Below, in pieces: positions 22,871 to 32,667 of a DNA stretch of 52,452 nucleotides. Position 1 is the stretch's first letter. Each line of letters opens with the position of its first letter. The stretch is from a virus, in the IMG/VR virus record IMGVR_UViG_3300044302_004114, positions 1-52,452 of that record, one strand, 5' to 3'. A program made the translations under genes and the position numbers. The notes beneath the pieces were generated by a model. The model searched no databases. It had not been told where the DNA came from and worked only from the letters and a program-made list of their open reading frames with translations.

Positions 22871-25800
22871 CATTGAGATAAAAGGACCTCAGGATGTTCT
22901 TTTAGACCTACCCCAAGAGAGACTCACATCTATTACTCGTGGGCGTGGGCCTAGACGAGGCAACTTAGAGGCACTTCTTCGTTATTGGCGACCAATAATG
23001 CGAAAGCCTGGCGGGTTTCGTAGGTGCTTGGTTATTTTAGCGAACCACCCAGAGTTGTACCCTCTGGAGCGCATCTGTGCGTGGCTTCACCATGAAACCA
23101 CTGGATTGTGGCCCAACGAGGGAAATCATCACAAGCGAGGACGAAAAAAGAAGAAAAAGCGTAAACGCAGGAAACTAACCAGAAGAGTTAGGCGTGCGGC
23201 AAGGCGCAAAAAGTCTATAGATTTCGGAGACGACATTGTAGAAGTTTCTGCAATGCGTTTAGCGGTAAGAGAGGCTAGGGATATAGGTGGCGTACTTGTG
23301 CAACCAATTGCTGGGCGTCAAAACGCTGTAAATCTAAAAACGGCTATGTTTGTTCAGTACTCTGAACCACTACCCGTAACTGGTCAAATTGAAGTTAAAA
23401 GGCGTGGTCTTGTTGGAAGCAGGGGACGTGCTGGTCAAACAGTGCAAGGTATAGGCACCTTCTTGCTACCAGGCGATATGTCTGATTTTAGAAATCCAGT
23501 TCGCTCACAAATATATGAAACACTTACACCAGGTGGTGGACGAGATAGGATTCCTAGTGCTCGTCGTTTACTGCGTGGTGCTGGGCGTGGTGCTAGAAAT
23601 AAATTCAGGTGTCCACCTGGTTTCCAAAAAGGTGGAACGTTTACAAATCGTGAATTCAGTACTTGTGGTGCTCAAATATTGGGCTTGCCTTCATTTGGTC
23701 CAGGTTCTCCTTCAGAGGGAGCGCAGAGGGCACTTGCTAGGTTGGCTAGAAATGCTGAACTAGTTAGGTCAATTGGTGATCTTAGGAAGAACAGAAGCGC
23801 TTACGACATTATTCGTGCTGCTCAAATTCCGGTTGCACCTAAAAAGGCTAGCCCTACCCGTAGACAAACTTCTGTAGACTTGGTTCTTAACAGAATTAAA
23901 AATGAAGAATTCGGAACTCGACTTGTTCGTAGAGACGGTGTTATTCTTGAGCCTGTAGTCTCTTTACAGGCGCTAGGCGGAATGGACGAATTCGACGACA
24001 TGGTTGATGGCAGTTTGATAGACAGGTACACAAAAGGTCAGATTGGTAAAGACATGATTCCTGCGTTTGGCGCTGGATTGAGAGATGTTTATGTTGGCAT
24101 ACCTGAAACTGACTTGGCTGTTAAAATTAGTCGTGTTGGTGGAGAGTTGAAGCCTTCAGAAATGGATGCGGTACAAAGGACTTTCCCAACATCTTTAAGA
24201 AGATCAGCAAACTTGCCTGATCCTTCTGCAGCCATCTATAACTTATCTGAGACAACTAACGGAAGGTTTAAAGTTGAGATAGGAGAGTTAAAGAATAATA
24301 GGTTTAACAAGGTAGACGACGCTCGAAACGAAAGAATAAGAGTTCAGTCTGGCGGACAAGTCCTAATGGTACCACGTTGGGTGTATGACACATTTCTGTC
24401 CAGATCAGCGCCAAGGCGTGCAAAGGGCGACAAAATATTTGAAATTGTCAATGAAGAAAAAGCAGGCAATCCGTTTCTAATATCAACAAAGGCAGTAGCA
24501 CATAAAGCGATTAAAGGCAATGGTAGATACCATGACAAGATTGAATTGCGTATTGCTGCGTTTGCTGATAGTATTGAAGCCGCAAATGTTGAGGTTAAAA
24601 AGGGAGGACGAGTTGCTGGTAGTGCTGTAAGCATTTTAACACCAGGCGATCGTTCACCTTTTACTAGTCCTGTTAGGTCGGGAATATCACGAGCGCTAAC
24701 GCCAGGAGGCGGTAGCGGTGTTGGTGGTAGGGCACGTGCTATTTTTGATCCAGGTATCAACATGCACAGGTGCCCACCGGGTACTCGTAATGCAGGGCAG
24801 TTTACTGATCCAATGGGTCGATCCTGTGGTTATAGTTTGCCTCGCCGGTTGGTGAATGCCATGGTTGATACAGGCGTTCGAATTGAAGATCGCATGGAAG
24901 AGCGAAGGCGACGGCGTGGCGATCGTGAACCGGTACGGCAACGTTTGGGTAAGGCTTATCGTGAGAAACTTGCTAATGCGCAAGATAGACTTTCTGATGT
25001 GATGAAAAGGTTGGCTAATGTTTTAAGGGTTACAGAAGATCGTAATCGTGGTGATGTTGGTCCTACTATTGCAGATCGTAGAAGAAGGGCAGCGCTTACG
25101 CCTGAGCAGAGAGATTTGCTAGATGGTGGAGAGTTGCGTGATGCTTTGCAGAATATGCAGAGAGTGTTAGAAGAACGTGATTTTGATGACGCTGATATTT
25201 CTGATGTAAGAAAAGCATTTAAGCAGGTTGAAGAAGCCGCTCAACTTGAGGCTGGAAGAATTACAGATAATCCTGTTAGGACTCCACAACAACGAAGCAT
25301 GATGGCTTCAATCCAAGAGACTCTTGAAGCAATTATGCGAAAACTTGCACAGGTTATACGTCCAGGTGATGGGCGACGTGATCGTGATGATCGTGATCGA
25401 ACTCCTCGCCGTGTAAGGGCGCAAGAGGCTGGTGAAAGAGGACTCCGCCGAGCGGCTGATGTTGTTCGCCCCGATGGAGATCGTCGTGGCAGGAGAAGAG
25501 GCGAGCCTCGTCGTGTACGAATGCAAGAGGCTGGCGAAAGAGGTCTACGTAGGGCGGCTAATGCAGTTAGACCCGAAGAAGATCGTAGAAGAAGGCAGGG
25601 GCAAGCAAGAAGAGTTGTTACCCCAGATGGACAAGATGAACTAGCAAGACGAAATCGTCGCCTAGGATTAAGACGGCGCAACGCAGCAGTTGAAATGGCT
25701 CCCATGCGCAATCTAAACCAACGAAATAGAAGAAACGTTAATAGAGAAGTTCAGCAACAATTTAATGAGTTGAGCGACTTTTGGGCACGAGAATTGGGTG

Positions 25801-28800
25801 TTGGTGACAGAAATGCCTTCTCAGAAGCACAGATTCGTAGATATATTCGGAGACAGCCACAAAGAAGACGCAGGCTTTTGGAAAGGCGATATAGGGACTG
25901 GAATGAACTTAACGCTCTTCTTAATGCCAATGATGAAAATCCTGAGCATAATGAATTTGAGGATAGGTTAGGAAGACTAGCCCCTCATCGTCGTGAAGCG
26001 TTCTTGAGAAGAGTTGGTGTTAATCAACCTAGGAGAGAAGAACGCAATAATGAGCGCCCTCGTGGTTGGACTGGCTTTGATGGTAGATCATGGTTTTTGG
26101 ACGACAATAACAAACCAGATGCTACGCCACGTCCATCCGCTGAAGAAGTACTACCGGGTGCGGTAACTGAGATGGAGGCGGATGAGAGAGGCGATACCAT
26201 AATTCCATCACCGAACATGCAGGAGATCGCTGAAGTCACTGAATCGGAAGCGATGCCACAAAGCGTGGCGGATCTTGAAGATTTCCTTGCTGCCGCCCCA
26301 TCGGGCAACCGAAGAGGACCGGAGGCACGTGAACTAAGGGCTGCTGGTATCGCTCGTGCGAACGATCGACAAGTAGCACAATTAGTTGATGTATTAGCAC
26401 CTAATGTAATGCGTGATCCAGATGGTACTGGGGATCAACTTCAGGAACTTAGCGACAGTGCATTATACATGTTAGATGCTCGCTTAGATATGATGGTGGC
26501 AAATCCAAATAATACAGTAACGATTCCACCATTCGCTAGAGAAAAGGTCAGAGCAGAAATAAGTCGCCGAAACCTTCCACCACGTAAGCGCCTAACCGCA
26601 GATGACAGAGATAACCTACTAGAACTTGAAGAAATGTGGAGAGGGGTACGTCCAGGAGAAGGCCTTCTCGCTGAAGTTTCCGATGAGAGACTTAACGTAT
26701 TAATTGATACGTTCCAGAATGGTGTAGATATTCGCCAACGGCGTGATGGAGTGAATCCAAACCCTAACGGCTTATCAGATGAAGAATGGGAGCGTGTGAA
26801 TAGAGTTCGTGCTGCACTTATTGTGGAAAGAAACAACAGGAGTGGCGCTCCCGATCGACAAGAGTCAGATAGCCTTGTTGATGGTATGGACATGAACTTA
26901 GAACCTCTAGGAAGCGATGTGATGGGTCTTGATCCTGACGCATGGTTAGAGGATCAAAGAGATTTGAGTCCTGAAGATGTTGAGTTGCGACAATTAGTTC
27001 AAAATTGGATGAGGGATAACAATGTTGCATCACTTTGGGATCGTGAAGATACATGGAAACTGGAGTTTGCAGATTCTCTTAGCGAAGATGAAGCAAATAT
27101 TTTTGCAACAGCCTTGGCAAGGAGACAGATTAGGTTAGATCAAGGTGGAGTCGTTTCAAGAATGGATGACCGGTTGTTAGATACTTTGGCCACCCGACAT
27201 CGCCTGAACGTTGAGGCTCAAGAAGAGATGCGTAAAGCCAGATATAGAAAAGTCCATGGAATAGATAGAATGAACCCCCGCTATTGGAATAACAATAATG
27301 CAAATGATTTCAGTCGAAAACAAGCAGCCGAAAGGTATCGAGATCACTTGATACGGCAAGGTGATTGGTCAGCCGATGGTGATATTATTGATAGTATAAC
27401 TGGCGAAAATGTCAATTGGGTGCGGGACGACATTTTAAGTGATCAACAGGCTGTCAATAACAGTGTACAAGCAGTAAATAATACTGTAGCAAATAGCCCA
27501 TCTTCGCCTGCTTCAGCAGCACGTGCTATTGCTAATTATGACTGGAAAGAAAAACGTAGGCAAAAAATTAAGAAGAGGCAAGAGCAAGCCATCCAACAGG
27601 CAATAGATCGCCATGGAAACAAGCGTCCGTATGCTCAATCAGTAGAAGATATCTCTAATATGCGTAAGCCTGATGGGACTCCCGATACAAGGAAGCAAAA
27701 CGCATACTTTAGGCAGATTTTCTCACACAGGGAAGAGGTTGATGCTGGCACGGTTGAAATAAATGGTCAGACATATCGGAAGACTATAACGCCTATGGTC
27801 ACTAGCACTAAAGTTAGGCGAAATGCGGATGGAACTGTTACCGGTGCTACTGTTAGAGGTAAATTCAGATTTAGAGTGTATGATTCTGATGGGAATGTAG
27901 TTGCTGACGAAACAGCAAGCCCTCAGGGTGGGTATTCAAGAGGACTTTTCAGCAGAAATATAAAGATAACAGAAGGTCGAGTTTCACACAGCACTTTTGG
28001 TGTTGACAGGACTTTAACTGTTGACGGAAAATCTGTAAACTTTAAAGCAGGCGGATTTGGCGATAAGTTTAACAACAATGCAATATTGTTCTATAGAGGA
28101 TTGGGTGTTGATAAAATATCTGTTGGTGCTGCTGGCGATGGAAACGCTATTTGGCCACGTCAAGGATTTAGGGAAGACAACTTTAAGGTAGAGCGCCTAA
28201 ATGCTAGAGGCGGACCAATGGAATCATTGGTTGGTAAATTCAGATCGTATGAGCGCAAAATAGCGAGTGGTGAAACACCTGATGCTTCAGAAATTACTGC
28301 TAGAATTCTTATTGGGGATTCTGCTGCTGCGTCACGAGTGGAAGCAATGCTTGCTTCTGCCCAAGCAACACGAAACATTGATGATATGCCTAGCATACAT
28401 GATTACAGTCTTGCTTTGGATCCATCAACCGCTTCTGGAATAAGCCGAAACACTGCTTTACATAATGTTTGGAGAAGGGGTACCCTTGATAAGGAAATGT
28501 CCCCATCTGACAGGCAAGCAATTGTGGCAGCGCTTCAAGCGGAAGGTATTAGTGACAGCAAGATTGAGTCAGCCTTAAGAGGTGGCTCTAGAGAGTATAA
28601 ACCAGCGTTTGGCGGAGGCGACCTACCAGGCTTTGGCTCTGGCGTATGGACGATCAGTGATGTTGAAGTTCCTTCTGAGTCGGAGGTACAGGACCGTGTT
28701 GCTAGAGGAAATCCCTCTGACTTTTTAGTCCCTAGTGAAGTTGTGCCTAATGTTGCTGGTGGACTTAATCCAGGTTTGGGTGGTGCACAACAAGTAAAAT

Positions 28801-30020
28801 CTGGGTATGTGCCAAGCCTTACACCACCAGGTCATGTTAGGGCGAATGGTCCTGCGGTAATTCCTGATGGAGCCAATGGATTAACTACACAAACAAGGGC
28901 GAACACACACGTTCGAAACGGTGGCTCACTTGCAGAAGTCCCAGATAATATGCTTTTGAAAGCAATTAAAAACAACTCTGATAAAATTCAAGGTGGTCAA
29001 GTTGTTGAAGAAAAACGATTTAAGAAGATCGGACAAGGCGGTGGTGGTGGAGTAAACGGCATCACTATATACGAAGACAGAACAACAGGTACGCTTTATG
29101 GCGTTAAATTCGCTGGAAGCAAGTCGTACTTTAGAAACGAAGCGGAGAATGAGGTTATATCTGGAATGATAGCAGACCAACTTGGGTTCGGGCAAGGAGA
29201 TTTCCGATTTGCTGGACCTGTTGCTACCGCTCAACAAAATAATGGAAATCAAATGGGTGGGGCAACATCTCCAATACTGTTTGAACTTGGAAATGCTATT
29301 CGTGGTCCAGTAGTAACTCATGCAGGAAGAAATTCAAGACCGCAGAATCATCCAACTCTTCCTGATATAAACAGTGATGATGGTATAGCAGATGGGGTTC
29401 GTTTGCTAGCACTAGATATGGTTATTACCAACAGTGACAGGCATGGTAGTAACTTTATGTGGGGAGGAACTCCAAGCGAAACAGCGGTCCTCTTGCCAAT
29501 TGACAATGGCGCAGGCTTACAAAACATATCTTCACGCTCTGCATGGGATCCCAATTTAACCCCTAGACAGAACTTTATGCGAGGCTTAATGGGGTGGAAG
29601 CGTGTAGCAAAAGCGGAAAGTAGAATTCTTCTTGATCCAAACGATCCAAACCCAGAGAGGAATAAGGTTAGAGCGACGTCACGACTGAAGGAGTTGTACG
29701 AAGGACCTCCGGCAGACAAGGCTAGGGCTATAGCAATAATGCAAGGAATTATTGATAACGTTAAAGCCCAAAGGCAAGGCGCTGCACCAATATCAGAAAT
29801 AGTCGAAAACACAAAACAAGGCATGATCCAAAGAGGTGGTGGAACCCCATCAGCAATACAGCGAGCAGATATATGGGCAACAACAGCAGAGACAGCACTG
29901 AGACGCTTGGACTACATTGCCAATAGTACTAGCGCTGAAGATCTACTAAGAGACATACTACAAGCAACACAGGGCGGGGGAATTCCAGACATGAATTGGG
30001 TTCCTGGCGCTACCATTTAA
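22860..30020 (+). CDS. Giant head-region protein with kinase-like C-terminus (about 2386 aa)
   Basis: The N-terminus has PGGFRRCLVILANHPELYPL and a Lys/Arg-rich tract, a block I believe recurs in phage head proteins. A module with TPGG, RCPPG, GxFT and CG occurs twice (about 200-285 and 590-665). A basic middle section has two tandem 34-residue units with QEAGERGLRRAA (about 850-910). Near 1730-1770, GGFGDKFNNNAILFYRGLG followed by WPRQGF resembles an acyltransferase or polymorphic-toxin module. From about 2055 the order is IGQGGGGGVNG loop, YGVKFA lysine, helix with Glu, SDRHGSN with D2193 and LLPIDNGAG with D2215, as in HipA/PI3K-type kinase folds. The ATG at 22860 follows GGGGA. A role in head assembly or ejection is inferred. 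Confidence 0.75.
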   Translation: METNIEIKGPQDVLLDLPQERLTSITRGRGPRRGNLEALLRYWRPIMRKPGGFRRCLVILANHPELYPLERICAWLHHETTGLWPNEGNHHKRGRKKKKKRKRRKLTRRVRRAARRKKSIDFGDDIVEVSAMRLAVREARDIGGVLVQPIAGRQNAVNLKTAMFVQYSEPLPVTGQIEVKRRGLVGSRGRAGQTVQGIGTFLLPGDMSDFRNPVRSQIYETLTPGGGRDRIPSARRLLRGAGRGARNKFRCPPGFQKGGTFTNREFSTCGAQILGLPSFGPGSPSEGAQRALARLARNAELVRSIGDLRKNRSAYDIIRAAQIPVAPKKASPTRRQTSVDLVLNRIKNEEFGTRLVRRDGVILEPVVSLQALGGMDEFDDMVDGSLIDRYTKGQIGKDMIPAFGAGLRDVYVGIPETDLAVKISRVGGELKPSEMDAVQRTFPTSLRRSANLPDPSAAIYNLSETTNGRFKVEIGELKNNRFNKVDDARNERIRVQSGGQVLMVPRWVYDTFLSRSAPRRAKGDKIFEIVNEEKAGNPFLISTKAVAHKAIKGNGRYHDKIELRIAAFADSIEAANVEVKKGGRVAGSAVSILTPGDRSPFTSPVRSGISRALTPGGGSGVGGRARAIFDPGINMHRCPPGTRNAGQFTDPMGRSCGYSLPRRLVNAMVDTGVRIEDRMEERRRRRGDREPVRQRLGKAYREKLANAQDRLSDVMKRLANVLRVTEDRNRGDVGPTIADRRRRAALTPEQRDLLDGGELRDALQNMQRVLEERDFDDADISDVRKAFKQVEEAAQLEAGRITDNPVRTPQQRSMMASIQETLEAIMRKLAQVIRPGDGRRDRDDRDRTPRRVRAQEAGERGLRRAADVVRPDGDRRGRRRGEPRRVRMQEAGERGLRRAANAVRPEEDRRRRQGQARRVVTPDGQDELARRNRRLGLRRRNAAVEMAPMRNLNQRNRRNVNREVQQQFNELSDFWARELGVGDRNAFSEAQIRRYIRRQPQRRRRLLERRYRDWNELNALLNANDENPEHNEFEDRLGRLAPHRREAFLRRVGVNQPRREERNNERPRGWTGFDGRSWFLDDNNKPDATPRPSAEEVLPGAVTEMEADERGDTIIPSPNMQEIAEVTESEAMPQSVADLEDFLAAAPSGNRRGPEARELRAAGIARANDRQVAQLVDVLAPNVMRDPDGTGDQLQELSDSALYMLDARLDMMVANPNNTVTIPPFAREKVRAEISRRNLPPRKRLTADDRDNLLELEEMWRGVRPGEGLLAEVSDERLNVLIDTFQNGVDIRQRRDGVNPNPNGLSDEEWERVNRVRAALIVERNNRSGAPDRQESDSLVDGMDMNLEPLGSDVMGLDPDAWLEDQRDLSPEDVELRQLVQNWMRDNNVASLWDREDTWKLEFADSLSEDEANIFATALARRQIRLDQGGVVSRMDDRLLDTLATRHRLNVEAQEEMRKARYRKVHGIDRMNPRYWNNNNANDFSRKQAAERYRDHLIRQGDWSADGDIIDSITGENVNWVRDDILSDQQAVNNSVQAVNNTVANSPSSPASAARAIANYDWKEKRRQKIKKRQEQAIQQAIDRHGNKRPYAQSVEDISNMRKPDGTPDTRKQNAYFRQIFSHREEVDAGTVEINGQTYRKTITPMVTSTKVRRNADGTVTGATVRGKFRFRVYDSDGNVVADETASPQGGYSRGLFSRNIKITEGRVSHSTFGVDRTLTVDGKSVNFKAGGFGDKFNNNAILFYRGLGVDKISVGAAGDGNAIWPRQGFREDNFKVERLNARGGPMESLVGKFRSYERKIASGETPDASEITARILIGDSAAASRVEAMLASAQATRNIDDMPSIHDYSLALDPSTASGISRNTALHNVWRRGTLDKEMSPSDRQAIVAALQAEGISDSKIESALRGGSREYKPAFGGGDLPGFGSGVWTISDVEVPSESEVQDRVARGNPSDFLVPSEVVPNVAGGLNPGLGGAQQVKSGYVPSLTPPGHVRANGPAVIPDGANGLTTQTRANTHVRNGGSLAEVPDNMLLKAIKNNSDKIQGGQVVEEKRFKKIGQGGGGGVNGITIYEDRTTGTLYGVKFAGSKSYFRNEAENEVISGMIADQLGFGQGDFRFAGPVATAQQNNGNQMGGATSPILFELGNAIRGPVVTHAGRNSRPQNHPTLPDINSDDGIADGVRLLALDMVITNSDRHGSNFMWGGTPSETAVLLPIDNGAGLQNISSRSAWDPNLTPRQNFMRGLMGWKRVAKAESRILLDPNDPNPERNKVRATSRLKELYEGPPADKARAIAIMQGIIDNVKAQRQGAAPISEIVENTKQGMIQRGGGTPSAIQRADIWATTAETALRRLDYIANSTSAEDLLRDILQATQGGGIPDMNWVPGATI

Positions 30021-30026
30021 AATGGT

Positions 30027-30055
30027 TTGCTATAACAAAAATCTTGTGGTAAGGT
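30027..30055 (+). promoter_or_regulatory. Leaderless-type promoter (TTGCTA, 17 bp, TAAGGT)
   Basis: TTGCTA at 30027 and TAAGGT at 30050-30055 are 17 bases apart, with the ATG at 30062 six bases after the -10 box. A short palindrome (ACCATTTAAAATGGT, 30012-30026) sits immediately before it. Confidence 0.6.
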
Positions 30056-30061
30056 AATATT

Positions 30062-30346
30062 ATGACAAAATATAACGTATACAGTTTTAACACAACAACT
30101 CCAGACTACCATGAACTTGAAGGCATATTGACGATTGAGGATGGAAAAATTTTAGCGGACTTTATTGGCCCCGATATGCAAGTTGAAGTTATGGATTTTT
30201 TGGAAGAGGCTAAACCAACAACTTTTGAAGAGTTAATTGACATTAGTAGCGTCCTCAACAGAATGTTTATTTACGAGGTTGATAAAGACGGTAACGAAAT
30301 ACGCTTATTTGATGATCCAGAAGATGAAGATGAGGACGATGAGTAA
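30062..30346 (+). CDS. Acidic hypothetical protein (94 aa)
   Basis: This is a small acidic protein beginning MTKYNVYSFNTTTPDYHELE and ending in an Asp/Glu run (DDPEDEDEDDE). The centre looks like a compact alpha/beta domain. It is the first gene after the giant protein, has its own leaderless promoter, and its stop overlaps the next start as TAATGG. I recognise no family. An assembly-chaperone or adaptor role is only a guess. Confidence 0.65.
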   Translation: MTKYNVYSFNTTTPDYHELEGILTIEDGKILADFIGPDMQVEVMDFLEEAKPTTFEELIDISSVLNRMFIYEVDKDGNEIRLFDDPEDEDEDDE

Positions 30347-30969
30347 TGGCTTATTTTATGTTAAGCGCAGACAACACAATAATTGCAGACATAACAGACG
30401 ATAGATCTGCCACGTTCCATTCAAAAATAGGCTGGGATGATGATGTTGATAGATTTAAAAGCGCTTTAGAAGTGCTTGAAGGTCGTGATGCTCCATTATA
30501 TTCTGATATACGTATGAAAGCGTACTTCCCAAATATGATTGAAATTGATAAAAGCGCATATGATTCCGCTAGGGAAGAAATTGACGATTTTAATTCAAAG
30601 CAGAAACTTATGTTAGCGGAAATAAATAATACTCCAAATGATGAAATTAGAGAGTATGTATCGTTATTTCCAGCAACCTATCCAGAATTACTTAATTATG
30701 TACAATTAGCAAAATTGCGTATGGCTATGGATATGGTAAAAGATCCTTCTGCTGATTCACCAGGTGAAGTTGTTTTATCAGAGGAAGATGAATTGGCAAA
30801 CATAAGGGCATTATATGGAATGCTTAGGGAAGTCGAAAGATCTAAAGATAACAGCATGATAGTTTCTCTATTGAATCTTGTTGGAGACGCTGTTGAGCCG
30901 GACGACATATTTGGAAGCGAAGAAGTGGATTTAGAACTTGAGCCAGACGACGAAGAGGAATTAGAGTAA
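30346..30969 (+). CDS. Acidic hypothetical protein (207 aa)
   Basis: This protein opens MAYFMLSADNTIIADITDDR and ends with a long acidic tail (VDLELEPDDEEELE). The middle is helical. It is coupled on both sides by TAATGG overlaps, so it forms a three-gene operon with 30062 and 30969. I do not recognise it. Its acidity resembles the scaffold-like protein and the preceding gene, which may reflect electrostatic interaction with the Arg-rich giant protein. Confidence 0.65.
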   Translation: MAYFMLSADNTIIADITDDRSATFHSKIGWDDDVDRFKSALEVLEGRDAPLYSDIRMKAYFPNMIEIDKSAYDSAREEIDDFNSKQKLMLAEINNTPNDEIREYVSLFPATYPELLNYVQLAKLRMAMDMVKDPSADSPGEVVLSEEDELANIRALYGMLREVERSKDNSMIVSLLNLVGDAVEPDDIFGSEEVDLELEPDDEEELE

Positions 30970-32474
30970 TGGCTAAAGATCCCCTCGCTGGAGAAACTGT
31001 CCCAACTAAAGAAATGGCTGAAAAACTATCAGCAATGTTGGGGTGCTCTGGCGCTCACAAAGTGGGGGATGACGCATGGGGTCCATGTGAATCCGATAGG
31101 GATTTACAAAAATTAATTGAAGTTGGGAACCCAGCATTCCGTGAATGGAAGGCACGTCAAAAAAAGAAAAAGACTGTTCTAGACTTTATGGAGTTAAAGG
31201 CTAATAAGAAAAAGGGTTTCTTTAACACTCGTGAAGAAGCGGAGATGGTGGCAACACGTATTGGTTGTTTTGGAGCACATCAAGTTAGGCAAGGTGTATG
31301 GGCACCTTGCGGTACACCTGAAGAGCATAATGCCGCTCATTCCAACGCTGGGGCTGGTAGATCTAGAATAATTAGAGCGCAACGTCCTGCTAGAAGAGTT
31401 GTCACAAATCGAAGAGTTTGGGAGAACTTACGGGGGCGTGGTCCTCGTGGGATAGAAACACTACCTGGTGGTGGGTTGGTTTCTGGTAAAAGCGTAAACG
31501 CATCGGACTCTTTTAAACCAACCAAAGGAATGGTTGAAGAGGCTAAACGTGCCTTAAAGTGGCGTAGGGAGTTTAAGCGTGGCGGAACTGCTGTTGGTAT
31601 TGCTCGTGCGAGAGATATCGCTAATGGTAAAAACTTGCCTTATAAAACTGTAAAAAGAATGAAAGCATTTTTTGATAGACATCAGTCTGATGCTGATGCA
31701 GATGGTTTTCGCCCAGGCGAAGACGGATTTCCGTCGAATGGCCGCATTGCCCATGCTTTGTGGGGAGGAGATCCCGGCTATACATGGGCGAAGGATATTG
31801 TTTCTCGTGTTGAAGGATCTGAAAAGTCTTTCAAAAGTATAGACGAAAAACGGTTCTACACAAGAACACGGAGAACAGAATATGCAAAGCGTGGTTGGGC
31901 TTTACCTGACGGATCATACCCAATTAGAGATGTTGGTGATTTAAGAAATGCGATTCAAGCATATGGTCTTGGAAAAAACAAAGAAAGAACACGCAAGCAT
32001 ATAATCAAGCGTGCTAGACAATTAGGTCGCCTTGATTTAGTTCCAGCAGATTGGAAAAAAAGAGCGTCTTCAAAGTCTTTAAACGATCCTAAAACTCCTG
32101 CCAAACCTTCAGAACGCATATACGGTTCAAGTAGAAATCGTAGAGGCTCTGCTTCAGGCACTAGAGGCGGAATCAAACTTTCTGTCGCTGTTGAAGCATC
32201 TTTAAAAAACAAGGTAAAAGAGCATAACGAGAAGATGGAGAAGCGTGGTAAAGAGGAACGCAAAGTTACACTAGGCATGCTTAAGGCTGTTTGGAGAAGA
32301 GGCGCTGGTGCTTTTTCTCAGACTCACCGACCAAAGATGGGAAGACAGCAATGGGCTATGGGGCGTGTCAATGCATTTCTTAAACTCGTGTCTAGCGGAA
32401 AACCATCAAACCCAAAGTACACAACAGACAACGATCTCCTACCCAAGAAGCACCCACGTAAAACAAAAAAGTAG
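30969..32474 (+). CDS. Head-region protein made of phage-conserved modules (501 aa)
   Basis: Residues 24-40 and 98-114 hold two copies of the Cys/His motif (LGCSGAHKVGDDAWGPC and IGCFGAHQVRQGVWAPC). About 180-280 is a domain with WRREFKRGGTAVGIARARDI and ending LWGGDPGYTWAKD. About 313-355 is ALPDGSYPIRDVGDLRNAI followed by KHIIKRARQLG, as in the 20829 protein. The last 100 residues have LKAVWRRGAGAFSQTHRP and DNDLLPKKHP, a block I know from other phage structural proteins. It lies just before the major capsid gene and is probably a minor head component. Individual roles are unknown. Confidence 0.75.
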   Translation: MAKDPLAGETVPTKEMAEKLSAMLGCSGAHKVGDDAWGPCESDRDLQKLIEVGNPAFREWKARQKKKKTVLDFMELKANKKKGFFNTREEAEMVATRIGCFGAHQVRQGVWAPCGTPEEHNAAHSNAGAGRSRIIRAQRPARRVVTNRRVWENLRGRGPRGIETLPGGGLVSGKSVNASDSFKPTKGMVEEAKRALKWRREFKRGGTAVGIARARDIANGKNLPYKTVKRMKAFFDRHQSDADADGFRPGEDGFPSNGRIAHALWGGDPGYTWAKDIVSRVEGSEKSFKSIDEKRFYTRTRRTEYAKRGWALPDGSYPIRDVGDLRNAIQAYGLGKNKERTRKHIIKRARQLGRLDLVPADWKKRASSKSLNDPKTPAKPSERIYGSSRNRRGSASGTRGGIKLSVAVEASLKNKVKEHNEKMEKRGKEERKVTLGMLKAVWRRGAGAFSQTHRPKMGRQQWAMGRVNAFLKLVSSGKPSNPKYTTDNDLLPKKHPRKTKK

Positions 32475-32554
32475 AGTAGTAGACTTTACTGCGGTATATA
32501 CACTACAATAGAATCTTGTAAGGGTGTAAGAGATTATTGGAATAGTTCCCGTGA

Positions 32555-32600
32555 TTTTCTTTACATCAGTGCTAGCATAATATATGACTGGTGCTCACCA
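32555..32600 (+). promoter_or_regulatory. Possible capsid promoter and 5' hairpin
   Basis: TAATAT at 32578 is a possible -10 box, but no good -35 stands 17 bases upstream. TGGTGCTCACCA (32589-32600) forms a small hairpin just after the expected start site. The ribosome binding site for the capsid gene is AAGGAGACTGAAC next to the ATG at 32668. Confidence 0.35.
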
Positions 32601-32667
32601 CATAATTTTTTATTGTTGGGTCGCCTATCATTAACAAATAAACATATTCAATCTAAGGAGACTGAAC

